A program made the translations under genes and the position numbers. Below, in pieces: positions 36,325 to 50,500 of a DNA stretch of 64,000 nucleotides. Position 1 is the stretch's first letter. The number at the start of each line of letters is the position of its first letter. The stretch covers positions 5,492,157 to 5,556,156 of the forward strand of contig NC_084687.1 of assembly GCF_028389875.1 (NCBI RefSeq), written 5' to 3'. The notes beneath the pieces are model-generated. The model worked only from the letters and a program-made list of their open reading frames with translations, searched no databases and was not told the origin of the DNA. This stretch comes from Rhea pennata (lineage: Eukaryota > Chordata > Aves > Rheiformes > Rheidae).

Positions 36325-38200
36325 CATTTTGAGGCCTCGCCTCCTTCGTGAGGAAGGCTAAGGCCCAGTTGGAATTGAGTCTGGCAAGGGATGTTAAAGA
36401 CAACAGGAAGGGCTTCTTCAAATACATCAGCAGCAAGAGGAGGACTAGGGAAAATGTGGGCCCGCTACTGAGTGGGGTGGGGGCCCTGATGACAAGGGAT
36501 ACAGAGAAGGCAGAATTACTGAATGCCTTCTTTGCTTCAGTCTTCACTGCTAAGGGCAGCCCCCAGGAATCCTGTAGCCTGGACGTGAGGAAGAAAGTCT
36601 GGAGAAGGGAAGACTTTCCTTTGGTTGAGGAGGAAAGGATTAGAGACCTTCTGGGCAGGCTAGACATCCACAAATCCATGGGCCAGGATGGGGTGCACCC
36701 ACGGGTACTGAGGGAGCTGATGAGTGTTGTTACCAGACCTCTCTCCGTCATCTTTGAAAGGTCCTGGAGAACTGGAGAGGTGCCTGAGGACTGGAAGAAA
36801 GCCAATGTCACTCCAGTCTTCAAAAAGGGCAAGAAGGAGGACCCAGGCAACTATAGGCCCCGTCAGCCTCACCTCCATCCCTGGTAAGGTGATGGAACAG
36901 CTCATTCTGGATGTCATCTCCAGACATATGGAGGAAAAGAAGCTGATCAGGAGTAGTCAGCATGGATTCACCAAGGGGAAATCCTGCTTAACCAACCTGA
37001 TAGCCTTCTGTGATGGACTGACTGGCTGGGTAGATGAGGGGAGAGCAGTGGACGTTGTGTACCTTGACTTCAGCAAGGCTTTTGACACTGTCTCCCATAA
37101 CATCCTCCTAGAGTAGCTCCAGAAGTGTGGGTTAGACAAGCGGGCAGTGAGGTGGATTGAGAACTGGCTGAACGGCAGAGCTCAGAGGGTTGTCATCAGT
37201 GGCCTGGAGTCTAGCTTGAGGCCTGTGGCTGGTGGCATCCCCCAGGGCTCAGTACTGGGTCCCATCCTGTTCAGCTTCTTCATCAGTGACCTGGATGAGG
37301 GGACGGAGTACCTCCTGAGCAAGTTTGCTGATGATACCAAGCTGGGAGGAGTGGCTGATACACCACAGGGCTGTGCTGCCATTCAGAGAGACCTGGACAG
37401 GCTGGAGAGCTGGACAGAGAAACTTCATGAGGTTCAACAAGGGCAAGTGCAGAGTCCTGCACCTAGGGAAAAATAACCCTAGGCAGCAGTACAAGCTGGG
37501 GGCTGACCTTCTAGAAAGCAGCTCTGCAGAGAAGGACCTGGGAGTACTGGTGGATGACAAATTGACCATGAGCCAGCAACGTGCCCTTGTGGCCAGGAAG
37601 GCCAATGGTCTCCTGGGGTGCATTGGGAAGAGTGTTGCCAGCAGGTTGAGGGAGGTGATCCTGCCCCTCTACTCAGCCCTGGGGAGGCCTCATCTCAAGC
37701 GCTGCATCCAGTTCTGGGCTCCCCAGTACAAGAGAGACATGGAGCTACTGGAGAGAGTCCAGCGTAGGGCTACAAAGATGATCAGAGGGCTGGAGCACCT
37801 GCCCTCTGAGGAACGGCTGCGAGAGCTGGGCCTCTTCAGCCTGGAGAAGAGAAAACTGAGGGGAGGATCTTATCAATGTGTATAAGTACCTGAAGGGAGG
37901 ATGTCAGGGGGACAGAGACAAACTCTTTTCATTTGTCCCATGTGACAGGACAAGAGGCAATGGGCAGAAATTGAAGCACAGGAAGTTCCGCCTGAACGTG
38001 AGGGGGAATTTCTTTCCTGTGAGAGCGATGGAGCACTGGCACAGGTTGCCCAGAGAGGTTGTGGAGTCTCCTTCTCTGGAGATATTCAAGGCCCGCCTGG
38101 ATGCAACCCTGTCTACCATGCTCTAGGTGCCCCTGCTGAGCAGAGGGGTTGGACTAGATGATCTCCAGAGGTCCCTTCCAACCTTACTGATTCTATGATT
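36325..38200 (+). mobile_element. 5'-truncated CR1-type LINE
   Basis: About 1.9 kb of a non-LTR retrotransposon in plus orientation. It starts inside the second open frame and runs through the reverse transcriptase and C-terminal region into a 3' UTR. The 3' end reads GGTTGGACTAGATGATC, then GGTCCCTTCCAACC and GATTCTATGATT, the characteristic CR1 terminus. Five-prime truncation is normal for this family. It lies in the presumed first intron of CDK18, in the same orientation as the gene. Element limits are approximate; no target duplication was identified. Confidence 0.95.
36330..38126 (+). pseudogene. CR1 reverse transcriptase, broken by frameshifts and a stop
   Basis: The reading frame of the CR1 polyprotein is recognisable throughout but not intact. 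It begins in the region before the RT domain ([11 protein letters not shown]). The polymerase motifs are [11 protein letters not shown] at 37060-37092 (first catalytic Asp), [12 protein letters not shown] near 37237-37272, and FADD at 37324-37335 (catalytic Asp pair). The C-terminal part includes [16 protein letters not shown] near 37757-37804. The frame shifts near 36855, 37420 and 37865, and an in-frame TAG lies at 37114-37116. The endonuclease region upstream is missing. The copy therefore cannot make an active protein, although the key motifs persist, suggesting moderate age. Confidence 0.93.
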
Positions 38201-41114
38201 GTCATCGTATGCACTGAGCTTGTACTGAAGCAAATGCAGCTGATCTGTAGAATCCCAGTGATGCATCCAGGGGATTTTTAATGCCACTTTGGTTCCATTT
38301 TGTGTTTTAGATTTTAGAAATCTGTTTTGAAGGTTTTTTACAGTAATAGCAGCTGAGGAAATCTCTTTCAACCCACAAAATGTCCTCCTGTTGCACCTGC
38401 CAGTGTCAGTAATTAAACTTCACTTTCTGCCAGATGCTCAAGTGATGTAAATCAGCAGAGCTCCACTGAAGTCAGGCCTACACCAGCTCAAGATGTAGCA
38501 CTTCTCTCACCACTCAAGACTGTGAATGTCACAACTCCTCTCTAGTTTCATAGTAGGATCTCTTCTGCAACTAATGTGTGCTTATAAATCTGTGCTGTCA
38601 CTCGGAAAACACAGCTAGAAACTGTCCACTCATTTCTGGAGTACCAGCACTATCAGTGATCTGATGGAGAGTATACTTTAGAAATTCAGGCAGGATTTGG
38701 TCCCAATATAGTAGATCTGGGCAGTAATGATCTGTAAATGGTGGACCAAACAAAGAAATGTTGCTCGATAGTAGTTTCTAGGTGCAATCCAAGACCAGAT
38801 CTTCTGAGCTCTTCCTCGCTTTGCAAGGAACTTCCTTCCTTAATTGACTTGCTATTGACTTTGAATGAGTCCCATCCCATCTTTGTACTTCTGCTTTCCC
38901 TATTTGTGCTGGGGATAATATGCAGATTCACAGCTAGGTTGAGGTGCAGTTGGTACTAGTGAAATGCTTGGCTATCTTTAAATGAGCAGTAGTCATAGAT
39001 GGATGAAGGACAGTTACTGTGTTGTTGTCGGTATAATAACCTTTACTGGCATCTGTTCTTCATGCCTCAAGTTCAATCAGTGATTGAAGTGCAAGGGGGA
39101 AGAAGTAAGGAAAGTCTGCACTCAGCCTAAAGCGTGTATCGCACCTTCTGTTACAGAAGTTCCCGTGGGTTGGTCAGTGTGTAATTATTAACTAATTACT
39201 GCACAGTAATCAGTGTGCCACATGATACAGGAAGTATATGCTGTTGGGAACAAACCTGTATCTCTCAAATCCCAGCCTGTTCTTTTCTGTCCTTTGTATT
39301 TTGTCCATCGTGATGGAATCTGCCTTAACAGCCCTGCCTGTCAGGCTCCCGGAAGGGACGTAGCAAGTCAGCCTGTGACTGGATACCTGCGTGTGCTGTT
39401 TGTTTTCAGTGTTTGCAATTAAGAGACTGAAGGCCGTTGTTAGCCCCGAGCAGGGAACAGCTACATCCTGGGCTGTGGCTGTAGGGAAGACCTCTTTTGC
39501 AATCCTGCCAATATTCCTCTGTCCTGCTTGAAGAAGACCACATCTAGGGAAGAGCCTTTGCAGTCCTCATAATCTGCCTCTACAATAAAGGCATTGATAT
39601 AATGTGTTTGGGTGAGCCTGACACTGGCCAGAGGAGGTAAATTAGCAGTCCTGGAGACTGAAGGCTTCTGTTTATCCCAAGAGCAGGTTCGGCACAAACA
39701 GGAGCTGTTCTGCCAGCAGCACTGCACCGGAGTGCCACACGTGTGGACCTCCCTCGTCCATGCAGGACGCAGAGGAGTCGGTCCCTGTATGCCGAGCAGA
39801 GCTGCCTGTGGGTCTGAGTCCAGTCGGACCCAGAGGGACCACGCAGGGTCTATAGCACATAGATTTCAGCAGCTTTGGACAGAGCTGTCTTCAGGGCTGT
39901 GCCGTACCATAATCCATTGGCTGACAGAAGCCTGGCATATTTTCTTTTTTAGAGGAAGAGCTAGATCCTGAATTGCTGCCCAGTGCAGAGGAAACTTGTG
40001 CAAGGCCAAGTCTCACTGTAGGTTTTTGTGGTCAAAGCAAAAAAACCTCTAAGGGATTCCTCAGACTGTCCTGGTCAGAAGAGCCAAATAATTTGTTTTG
40101 CTGCCTGTTTGTTTTTTGATACAAGACAGAAAACTATTCTGAAGTTGGTCTGGAGTGTGGGGGGGAGGGAAGGGGGATGTTAGCCTATCAGGGTCATCAC
40201 AAGCTTTCTAAAAAGACACTGTCAGAATAAAAAGGTTTTGCCCTGCTGTGCTTGTAGCTGAAAGGAGATGGAGACAGGGCCAACCAAAGCTGTGGGAATG
40301 GGAGTCTGAGCTCTGTGGGTGTCCCTAAGATCAGGCTCCTCAAAGCGATTTCAGGTCTTCAGAAAGGTAGCTGTGAATTTGCAGACACAATTTGCAATGT
40401 AAATTGGTATGGTTGGGAGAGGGGAAGGAGAGTAGTGACATTACATGGTTGGGAGTCAGAGAAGGATGGAGAATTAGGAGCTTTAATGGGGTTTTGATCA
40501 TGTGCAGGGACTGTTTTGTCTCATCCAAAACATGGTTCTAAGTGTAAAGAGTGCCTCTTTGTCCCAGTACTGCCCTCCATCAAGAGAGCCACCACAACAC
40601 CTCAGCACACACCTCCCAACACCACTTACACATCTGTCCTCTCCGGCATGATCATCCAGCTTTTGTCAATAACTCTTAAAGCCCCTGGAAGGAATAGTGG
40701 CAGTGGGGAGCTTTCTCGGCACTCTTGTTGTTGCCCTGCCTCTAGAGAGCCGTAGTTGAGATGTGCCAAGGTGCAGTGGCTGCATATTCAGTTTGCTCTC
40801 TTGAATTCCTCTCAGCCCCAGGTTGCAGCTATGCAGTGATGGCAACAAGCATTTTCTCAGTGCAGGAGTTGTAGAGTAAAGGTCCAACTGAGTCATTTTA
40901 ATTCCATGAAAACATGACACAGTATCTGAGAGAGAAGATGTGTTTTTATAAATTAACATTAGCAGCGTGTGTTCTGTTTAAGGACATAATCCCCTCCAAT
41001 CCCTTCTTATTAATGATTAATTGTGCAGCTAATCACGCTATGATAGCAGTGTTGCAAGTCCGGTTAGTTGCAGTGTGTACAAGCAACTTTAGCAGTGTTA
41101 AACCAGATAATAAC

Positions 41115-41225
41115 TTGGTGCAGTGGTTAGAAGAGGGCACCTCAGGTCTGCTAATGATTTGCTGTGTAAATGTATGCCAACTCCCTCGTCTCTTTGGGTC
41201 TCAGGATTATATTCCTCACTTATCT
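41115..41225 (+). repeat. MIR-like SINE
   Basis: TGGTGCAGTGGTTAGAAGAG followed by GGCACCTCAGGTCTGC, then GATTTGCTGTGTAAATGTAT and CCCTCGTCTCTTTGGGTCTC, shows the layout of a nearly full-length but divergent MIR: tRNA-like head, core, then the TCTCTGAGCCTCAG block. Confidence 0.6.
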
Positions 41226-44200
41226 CAAGTGTTTCCTATGAAGCATAGAGCTTATCTGCTTGCGAGGCAGGAAAGGACTAGAATTGAATACAACCAAGTA
41301 AACTTTAAACAGTCTTAACTCAGAGTGGTCCCTTTCCATCTCACTTTCTAAGCTTTCAGTTTCCTTGACTTGTATCGCCTGTCACTGAAAACCATATGGA
41401 AATGCAGATGGGGTTTGATTTTGGGGGGTTAAATTTGAAGTCATTTCATGACATGCTTCTGATGTCTTTACAAAACAGCAGTGGATTGCAGGCCACAGGT
41501 TGACAAGTGTTGCAGCCTGGTACCTATCTCTTCCTGACAGTCTCCAAGGATTGAAGAGCCTAACCATGTGTTTTCCTGTAAGAGGTCTCCTTCCCTCCCT
41601 CTCTTCCATTCTGTTTATCTTATGTTCGGCTCAGTTATCTCCCCCAGTTTCCAAGGCTCATGCAGAAATGCATCTAACTTGTCAAGGACACCAGAGCTGT
41701 GCGCAGTTGTGTGGGAGACTGAACCAGTCTGCAGTGAGAATTGTGATAGTTTCTAAAGTAGGAGGTGGTGGCTTGGGAGTGAAAAAGGAAGAGAGAGAGT
41801 GGAAAAATTAGATTAAAGAAAAAGTTGCCTGTATTTTAAAAGACCATCAAATGCACTTGCTTTGTCTGTCATGCTCGTTACTGACATTGCTGCTTTCAGG
41901 ACACTGAGTGGAAAGCTGGGGCTAGGGCTTGGCTTGGAGAAACAGATGTTATTTACAGTTTAACAAGGAACAAGGTTTATCTAAACAGTGTGTGCTTACT
42001 GAGTTCCCAGATATGCATGAAATGTTGCCCTCCATAGGGAAGTGAGCAGAGGTTTGCAGGCACTGAGGCATGCTTAATCTGTTTATACATGTTTCATCTG
42101 GGATATCTCTCTTCAGTATCCAGACATATCCGTGTTTGGTTTAACATGAAAATCTTGTCATAATGCTTGTTTTAAGCTGCAGTGGGCTAAGGATGTTAGA
42201 GAGTAGTTTTTTCAGGCAGCACAGAAGAATGGTCAGGGATCTGCGACTACGTGTGCTGTTCTCAAAGGGACGGAGATTTCCTGGGAAGCAGCACCTTGCT
42301 GGGTTTGGGATCCTGGAGAGCTGTCATCGGGACCAGGTTGGGCTCATGGGCGGTCCCACAGCTGCCTCTGAGCATTCCTGCGTTTAAAGGAAATGGCACT
42401 GCTAATGCAAGATGCCTGATAAACAGCCTCTCGGGCAGAACAGGTACAGGACAGACACGGGCAGGACTGTCTTATCTGCTAGCACATCTGAATCCTGGCC
42501 AGCCTGGGGAAGACAGGTACATCTGAGGACATCCATATGAGGAGCAAAGGGAAGAGAGCCATGTCTCCATCTCAGACAAGCCTTCGGTCTTTGTGCTCTA
42601 CCTACCTCTTCTTAAGGAAACTAGAGGAATCAAGGCAGTTGTTGAGGGTTTTTTTTTGTTTTGTTTTGTTGTGTGTGTGTAATATGGGCACAAGTCCAAG
42701 CTATTTGACAACCCCCAGACTTCAGGCATGTGGAGCTGACACACGTCTGGGGGAGCCCCTTGTCTGATGTCTGTTGTTCTAGTCAAATCTTAAATGGAGC
42801 TGAACTATTTGGGGGTTTGCTTTGTTTGCTTTCACTAGTTGTTCCCCAAGGTGTTTGCTACTGTAAAAATCTCTTTTGGTGTTTGTTTCTGCATTATTTC
42901 TTCACTGCATGTGTCCGGACAATGTCTGGTTTTCACTGTGCTGCTCAGCCTCTGGCTCTTTGCAAAGTGGAAATGCTTCATGCACAGAAATAAGGAGCGC
43001 AGTGTTATTGGTGGCTATAGTAGAGCTGAGATCTGAGAAGCCAGAAAAGAAATGCTCAGGGATACTTGGCTCTCTTCGGTAGACAGGAAAAAGCTTTAAG
43101 GTTGAAAGGAAAATGGGGAGAGAGCACAGGGGAATCTGAGAGGAAGGCAGGTGAAATTGTTACATATAGGAGCAGCTTTAAGAGTTTGCAGCAGCAGGGC
43201 ACAAATTGTGCATCCCCTCAAGGCATGAAAAGTGCAGTCAGCTCTGCAATGATGGTGAGTGTGCACTGGCAGAGGGCAAGGGAGAACTGTCCCTGGAGGC
43301 TGTTTGTGCTGATGCAATAGTGTCTCAAAACAACCTGGCATCTAGGTAGCAAAGCAGAGCTCTTGCCAAGTGTGCTGCCTCAAAACAGCAGTCTTATCAC
43401 ACTGGGATTCCTGGCAGCTGCCTTTTGGTTCAGGAGGGTGAAGACTTGAGAATTCTTTCCCTAATCCAGAGAGTGAGATGTGGACTCTGGATCCAGGAAA
43501 CAAAGACAGAAAGGTCCTACCAATGAGACCACCTAAATTCTAACTTTATCCAAACACTGATCCCACTGTTGCAGCAGGTACTCTTGGATGAAAGTCCCAG
43601 TTTAAGTGCTGCTGCTTGAACTTTTGGTAACGCCAGCATAGTGTTCTGTTCCAAAAAGGGGTCATTCCCTCTTCCTTGCAAAGGCAGTGTGGCTTGCAGG
43701 AAGGGATCCACACTCAGGGTTGAGAGGGCCCCCTGTTCCCGTTAGCTCAGCCTTCATGTTACTCTGCAAATCACAGCAAGTCATTTGGCTTCCGTGGTGC
43801 TGTTCACCTGCACATCTAATCCCAGCTGGGGCTCTAAGCACCACTGCTGTAACAGTGATAAGGAAGCGTCCAGGCAAAAAGAATTGCTGAATTACTGTTC
43901 CCATCACAGGGGAGATGGGGATGCCAAAAGTAATTACAGTTCATGCTGTGCTTTGAAATCCTGGAGTTCCTCAAGCATTGGTTTGTTATTTTCCCTCCCT
44001 GTGTTGGCTGCATTTCCCTCACATCTGAGAGAGAAATACATACGTGCACGTGCGCAAAGCCCTGCAAGGATGGGTGCACAACTGGTTTAAGATTAAATAC
44101 TGGATTAGCACAATCCTTGGCAAGGAAGTAGAATCACAGTGTTTGCTCATTACCCCCTATCATGTGACTATTTCAGAGCTTTAAATAAAACAGATTTGAA

Positions 44201-44532
44201 ACCTTGCTGCAAAGAGTTTTATGTGCCTAATGCTAAGCAGTGGTACTGCTGCTCCAGAGCACAGTCCTGGGGAGAAACCTAGTCAGTAGATGGTATTGTA
44301 AACTCTGCTGGAGTGGGGAGAAATAGGTCAGGAACACCGTCGTCTTTCATTCATTTCTTTTCCTGTTGCTACAGAAAGATCTGCCTGAGTGCAGTAAGGG
44401 GCTGGTGTTTTAGCAGTGTTGGCTCCAAGGAGGCCCAGCTCCTGGATTTGAGCTCAGAGCTTGCTGAGTGTTAATCCTGTCTGAAGCTGTTTGCACAGAA
44501 TCTCTCTAGCTCCTTTTCCAATTTCTAGGGCT

Positions 44533-44546
44533 GGGGGGGGGGGGGG
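44533..44546 (+). repeat. Poly-G run, 14 bases
   Basis: Fourteen consecutive G residues on the plus strand, in the presumed first intron of CDK18. Confidence 0.85.
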
Positions 44547-47500
44547 ACAAGAAAGTGATGTTTTATTTCACTGCTCTGAGGTTCTTATGGCCTGACCCCG
44601 TGGGGGCTGAATGGCACAGAAATCCAGGTGCTTACAGCAAATTGCAGAACATAACTGGCAGAGGTCTCAGCCCTTTTGTAAGTGCAGTTTATCAAGGTAG
44701 AGCAAGACAAGCTGGACTCCGTGCATTTTTACTCTCCTAGAAAATGCATGGCAAAGAGCCAAGCTCTTAATTGCTTTGAGTGCTTGTGGTAGTGATGCGT
44801 CTTATAAATGTTGTGGTTCTGTTTATATTAAAACCGTTTTTCTGTTTTTCCCAGGAAGTGAAGTCCTGGAAAGATCCTTTGATTCCATGGTCTCTCTTTA
44901 AAGACTTTTCCTGAGGATCTGTCCTTTATTTCTTCTCTTCGTGTACTCATTGTGTGCTGGTTCCTGTCGCACTTCTTTTCGCATGCCAGAGGTAGCTGCA
45001 TTTGACAAATTGCATGCAACTATCAAGTGTTCAGCATGTAATTTCTGTTTCTTTAAATATGCTCTCCAGGAATGCTTTTAGAAAGGGGACCCGGGTAGCA
45101 GGACTAAGTGATCCCTCTGCACAGCTGCCTCAGCAGAGCTGAGGCTGAGTACATTAGCTCCTACCAGCTAAGCAGTGTACAACATTTCAAAGCTAATTTT
45201 TATATCTGTCTTCTACATTGCAATTGAAGTGACTTACTTGAGGTGGTCTTTATCATTGAGTATGGAGCCCCCTCTGCCAGTACCTTCCTTTCAGTCTTGT
45301 TCTCATATGCATGGGCAGAGAAAGAGGCCTTCATGCCCTGCTGCATCTGTACACCCATTAGAGGCAAGAGGGGTCCTGAGGTCTCTCATGCACTCAGTCT
45401 TCCATGGAAGGATTATTGAAGGAAAACACCAGTGTTTCTTTTAAAAGACAGAGGGAGATAACTTCCCCTGGCTCCTTCTGGCCACTGCAGTGAAAGTGAA
45501 TCGTGGCTGTCTGCGAGCGCTTGTCTGCACTGCAGTTGCTGAGTATCTGGTACACTTGCAGCTCTGGAAACTTTGTGTGGGCTGGGGAGAATGAAAGTTC
45601 TAATTGAAAAAAAAAGTAATTAAGAAGCAGCAGACAGGCCCTATGTACTACATGCTGTGTGAGGGTGCAGATGGCAGTATTGCACAGCTTCATCCACCAG
45701 GATGAAGCTGCAGGTGTGTGGAGGATGTTGCTGGTAGAGATGCTCAATGGGGTGCTCTCTCCTGTGCCAAAGATCTTCTCCTGTAATGGACATCCTCCTT
45801 CCCATCTAACAATAAAGGAAGGGCAGGTGCTTACAGTGTCAGCCACAGGTTAAACACTCCAGGGAAAGATAATAAGAGGCTTTGTGTTACTGAGAGTGAC
45901 TTTTTCTTTGGCGGCTGGTACCTGGCATCCTCTGCTGTCTCTTAGCCACCTGGGAATGCTGGCTACCAGCCATGGGGGATGAGAATATGTGGTTTGTCTG
46001 GGGTGTCTTGCATTCAGCAGGATCCATAAACACCTAGTCTGTGCTTATATATTCACAAGTCTCTGTCAACTTTTGGAGCATGGCGTGCCTGCCAGATAAC
46101 AAGAAGGCAATGCTGGGAAGTGCAGGAACTGCAGTTCGCACAAGACGTGTCTCCAAGAGGTTTGTGAAGAGCAGGCAAGCATCACATTTAGGTCAGTGAG
46201 GCATAAGAGGAAGAACCAATTTGCTTGGGATCCGGTTTGTGTTGTGTTAGTTAATTGTCAATCAGTAATTGGTTGAGTATCATAAAAGACAAGGACCAGA
46301 CTGGCTGGATGTGTTTCTCCTTGGCAATTTCTCTTGTTGATATTTCAGTAGCTAGTCACTGTGTTAGGGACTTGGCATACACATAGTGAGATGTTTGTTG
46401 TGGGGACTCAAGCACTGTGTAGTAAAAGGATGAAAGGGGAAAGTGAGTCATGGAAAAGGGGAAATAATTGCCAATGCCATGCAGCAGATCAGCAGCACCT
46501 CCAGAACATACCTGAGCTGTAAAGTGCTGCTGCCCTGTCAATCACATCCAAGTGTTGCACTAGAGTCTTGGTCCAGCACCACCAGCTGAGCTAGTCAATG
46601 CTGCCATCATGGTGAATGCTGACAGTGGGACGTGAGGACTGAACTCCTGAGTGCCAGCAAATTAAACCTCAATAACTTAACTCCCAGAACAAAATGAATG
46701 TTGAAGAGAGCACCTCTGTCTCAAAGCTAAATGCAGTTGCATTGGGCTCTAGGTGAGAAAGTCACGTACTTCTGCTGAGACTCTTGTTTCCTACTACTTG
46801 CCTTGTGGATGGATCCAGTCCACAGCTTATGCAAATCAGCAGTGCATGATCAGTTGATACGGGGAATCCACTGATTTACACAGGCAGCAAATCTGGCCTG
46901 TTAATCCACTGATGATAGAGCGTACCATAGAAACACTGATAACTGATACTATCACCTTCAGGTTAGCTCAGCAAGAATCCTAGAGCAGCAAACAACATGG
47001 GCATTGAGCTCCTACCCGCTTGGGGTGTGCAACTGAGTTGTCTGTAGTGGACAAACTGGCTATTAGCAGTCTATTGTTGAGCCAGCCAAACACTGGACAC
47101 TTCTCAGGTTAGCTCCAGCTGAAGAATAAGTGCCTAGTGTTGGAATAATGACTGTCATTTCAATGCCTTCCTCGGAGCTGCCCTGATCTCACCAAGAGCT
47201 GGGAAGAGAGGAGCCAAGTGAGAACTGCTGACTGCACCACACAGGGCTGCCGGACGTACAGAAAGGCAAAAATACACAAAGGCAGAACAAACCTCCTTTG
47301 TGTGCTCCTGTTACTGGGCTCATTGTCAGGACTTGGACGAATGAGCGTAGAACTGCTTATCTAGCGAAACAGCTTTCCTTCCCACTCTTAACCGTGCACC
47401 AAGTATAGGTTATAATGTCTGCAAGAGCTGGGTCTGCGGGAGGTTTTCCATAGCATTCACTCTTCCTAGGCTAACTTCATGAATGTTTGGGTCTTAGAGA

Positions 47501-50500
47501 TAGGCTACGTGGAGCATGTACCAGTGCTTTGCTTGCGTCATTGTTGATTCTCCCACCAAGTTACCATGTCCACGATCCTGATGGTACAAATAAGGGAAGT
47601 TGCTGCACAAAAGAGAAGGATGGAAACCTTGTGTTGGGTGCTGCACATTCCACCAACCAGGCTTCTGTCTTCAAGGAAACCAAGGAAAAGGCAAACAAAG
47701 TGGAAAGGAGGAAGCATTGGCGTCCTTGATCTATGTCACGGAAACAAAGGAATGCTGAGATGGTCAGAGGGGGAATGAAAGCCAGTCTGATGCATTTGCT
47801 ACAGGATCATTTTTCCTCCCAAGCCTTGCCTGAATTGAAGGCATGAGAAGAAAGGGCGGTAAACTATTGGCTACCAAAATCTTACTCTTGGTGCCCTGCT
47901 TTTATAGTAGTTGTAGAAGCCAGTACAGGAGAAAAAAACTTGCAAGGTGAAGGTGCACTGATGCTCTAGAGACCCAAAGTTTCAAGCATATGTTCAGCTC
48001 AATCTCTGCTCTGGGATGAGGGTCTTGCTGTTTGCTACATTAATAGGAAGTGAATGTACTCCCTTCCCTGTGCAGACATGACCTCCTGGTAGAGGTTTTG
48101 CTCCCTGTGTAGGAGTGAAATGTCAGGCCTCCTGAATAGTAGAGGTCAGTGGCAGGAGGTGTATGTACAGGAAAGGGAGATGACCTTGCTCTCTCCGCTC
48201 ATTGCTTACAGAAAATGTACAGAATCAATTGTACAGAAAATGGAGACAGGTCTCCCATGGGCTGTGCAGGGCTGTCCTCGCCAGAGCGAGCGCATTGGCT
48301 TTCTAGTGCCTGCTCTGCGGACAGGGGCAGTTAGGAAGGGGCTGGAGCCCACAGTGACAGCCCTCATAACTGGGTTGAGAGGGCCTGGTGAGTTGGTGTC
48401 TTCTCTGTTGCCAATGGGCTTTCATGACTGCTGATTCTCCTTCCTTTCTCTGAGATTCCCACATGCCTTTGCAAATGCTGCCTGCAGTCCCTTTGCATTG
48501 CTTAGCAGTGAGAAGCATGTGCAGGTCACCCAAACGTCCTCTGGTTAATGAAATCTCTTTTCTCCTGTACCTGTGTCTGGCCAGCTATGCCTGTTCCCTT
48601 TCCCAGCTGCACGTCAGCCACACAGCCCACCCACCTGTGCATGCCCTGTGCAGGAAGCCAGGCTTTTCCCAAAGCTCACCCATCCCTCTTCACTCCTCAC
48701 AGCAGCTCCCATTGATGGACCATGTCATTTGCCCATCCCGAAGGCAGAACTCTCGTTTCCAGTGTGCAGCTTGGGGCTCTGCAGAATAATGCCAGTCCTC
48801 TTGCTTGCTGCTCCATCCATCTAAATCTATCCAGGCACTTAGACCATGCTTTCTATTGCAGCATCTGTCATTGGGGCTGTGGCTTCCTTTTCAATGCTGA
48901 GCAAAATGAATCTGCTCATTTTGTCATCTTTGTCCAGCCAGCTGACTGAGTGAGCAGCTGTGAGCTTGTTACTCCAAGGAGGATTTCATGCTGACAGCTG
49001 AACAGCGCAGGAGCAGTTCAGCTGGTCATCAGGGGCTGATACTCTTTTCTGCCTCTCCTAGTGACCAGAGCATCTCTTGACCTTGCCCCAGTAGGATTCC
49101 CAGCTGCTCCAGGGAATTCAGCTTTGCTCTAACGTACCTTAAAGATCTCCGAAAGGTGCTATAATTTCCATCAGATGCCCAAGAATAGCCTAGGATCTTT
49201 GCAGCGCCTCTCCCTATCCATCCCCCCACCCCATGTACCTCTACAAGGAGCTGACTTTGGCCATGCTGAGGAAGTTAGGAGCAAGTGGAGGAGGAATTCC
49301 TCTTTGACTGCTTAGGTTGTGTTGTGCTCCCGTACACACAGGAATGTGCACCATAGCGGGTCCCAGATCTCTCCTGTTGTTTGCACACGGCAATCTTGGC
49401 AGCTAATGCGACTTCTCTCTGCCCCTCCCTCTGCACTTGGGCTTATGGAGGAACGACATGGGCTAGTCAAAACAGAGACCTCTCCTCCTGGCCGCTGGGG
49501 AAGGCTGCTGGGCACATGGGCTGCGCTGATGAGCTTTTGTTCAGTCGGGCTTTTGCCTCCATGCCTGGCTGTGAGGAGGGGCACGTATTCAGCTGGTGCC
49601 TTGGATCATTGTTTGTTTAGCCCCGTAGCCACATGCAGCGCTGCGTGGTAGCTGTGTTTGCTGAGCAAATAAGACTCTACTAGCAGAATTCACCACTCCT
49701 GTGATGCTTACAGGAGTGAATCGGTGCTACCTAATAGCTAGGCATGGGCCATAACTGCTGAACAGGATTGTTCATTTTGCCTTGTAAACACTACTGCTGA
49801 TCTCTCTGGGGGGCAAAAAAAGTTCTAAAAAAGTGTGTTATCACCTCCAAACCTATCTTCCTTTTGACTGAGAAATGAGGGCAGTAATCTGTTAAAATGT
49901 TAACAAAAAATGAAACCAGTCACCTTTTCTGAAAAGCAGTAAAGTGGTTATTGCTTAACAGCCCTGTTCCTGATCCCCTGCAATATGCTGAAGGGGAAAG
50001 GGGACAGCTTCATACGCTGATGATGACTGTGCCTAAAATACCTGTCTCCTGAATGCTACAGCAATGAGCCAGTGGGTTTTAGTGTACAAATACAAGAGAG
50101 ATTCATGTGGATAGTTACAGCTTGAATGCTAATGGGACTAGTTCACTAAAAAACAGTGAGCAGTTATTGCTAGTGCAGCTAATATGGCCTTGAATTCAGT
50201 GTTTAGAGAATCGTTAACATCTTGTCTTCATCATGTGATTAGCTTTCTTGATGGGATTCAGCTTTGGGCTCTTTGAAGTGTTTTATCCGAGTATTTACTA
50301 TCTGACTATATTACAGCAAATGCAGATCATTCACACTGTTGGCTCTAATCCCTGTTTCTTGGACAAATTCCAGTCTGACTGATTTCATTTTTTGCCTGTT
50401 GATGCCTAAATTCCTTACTGCCATTTTAGACTGCTTCTTCCTTTCGTGTCCTGCCATGCAATGTCATGTTTCTGCATGTTCTTAATCAGCCAGCTTTTTC

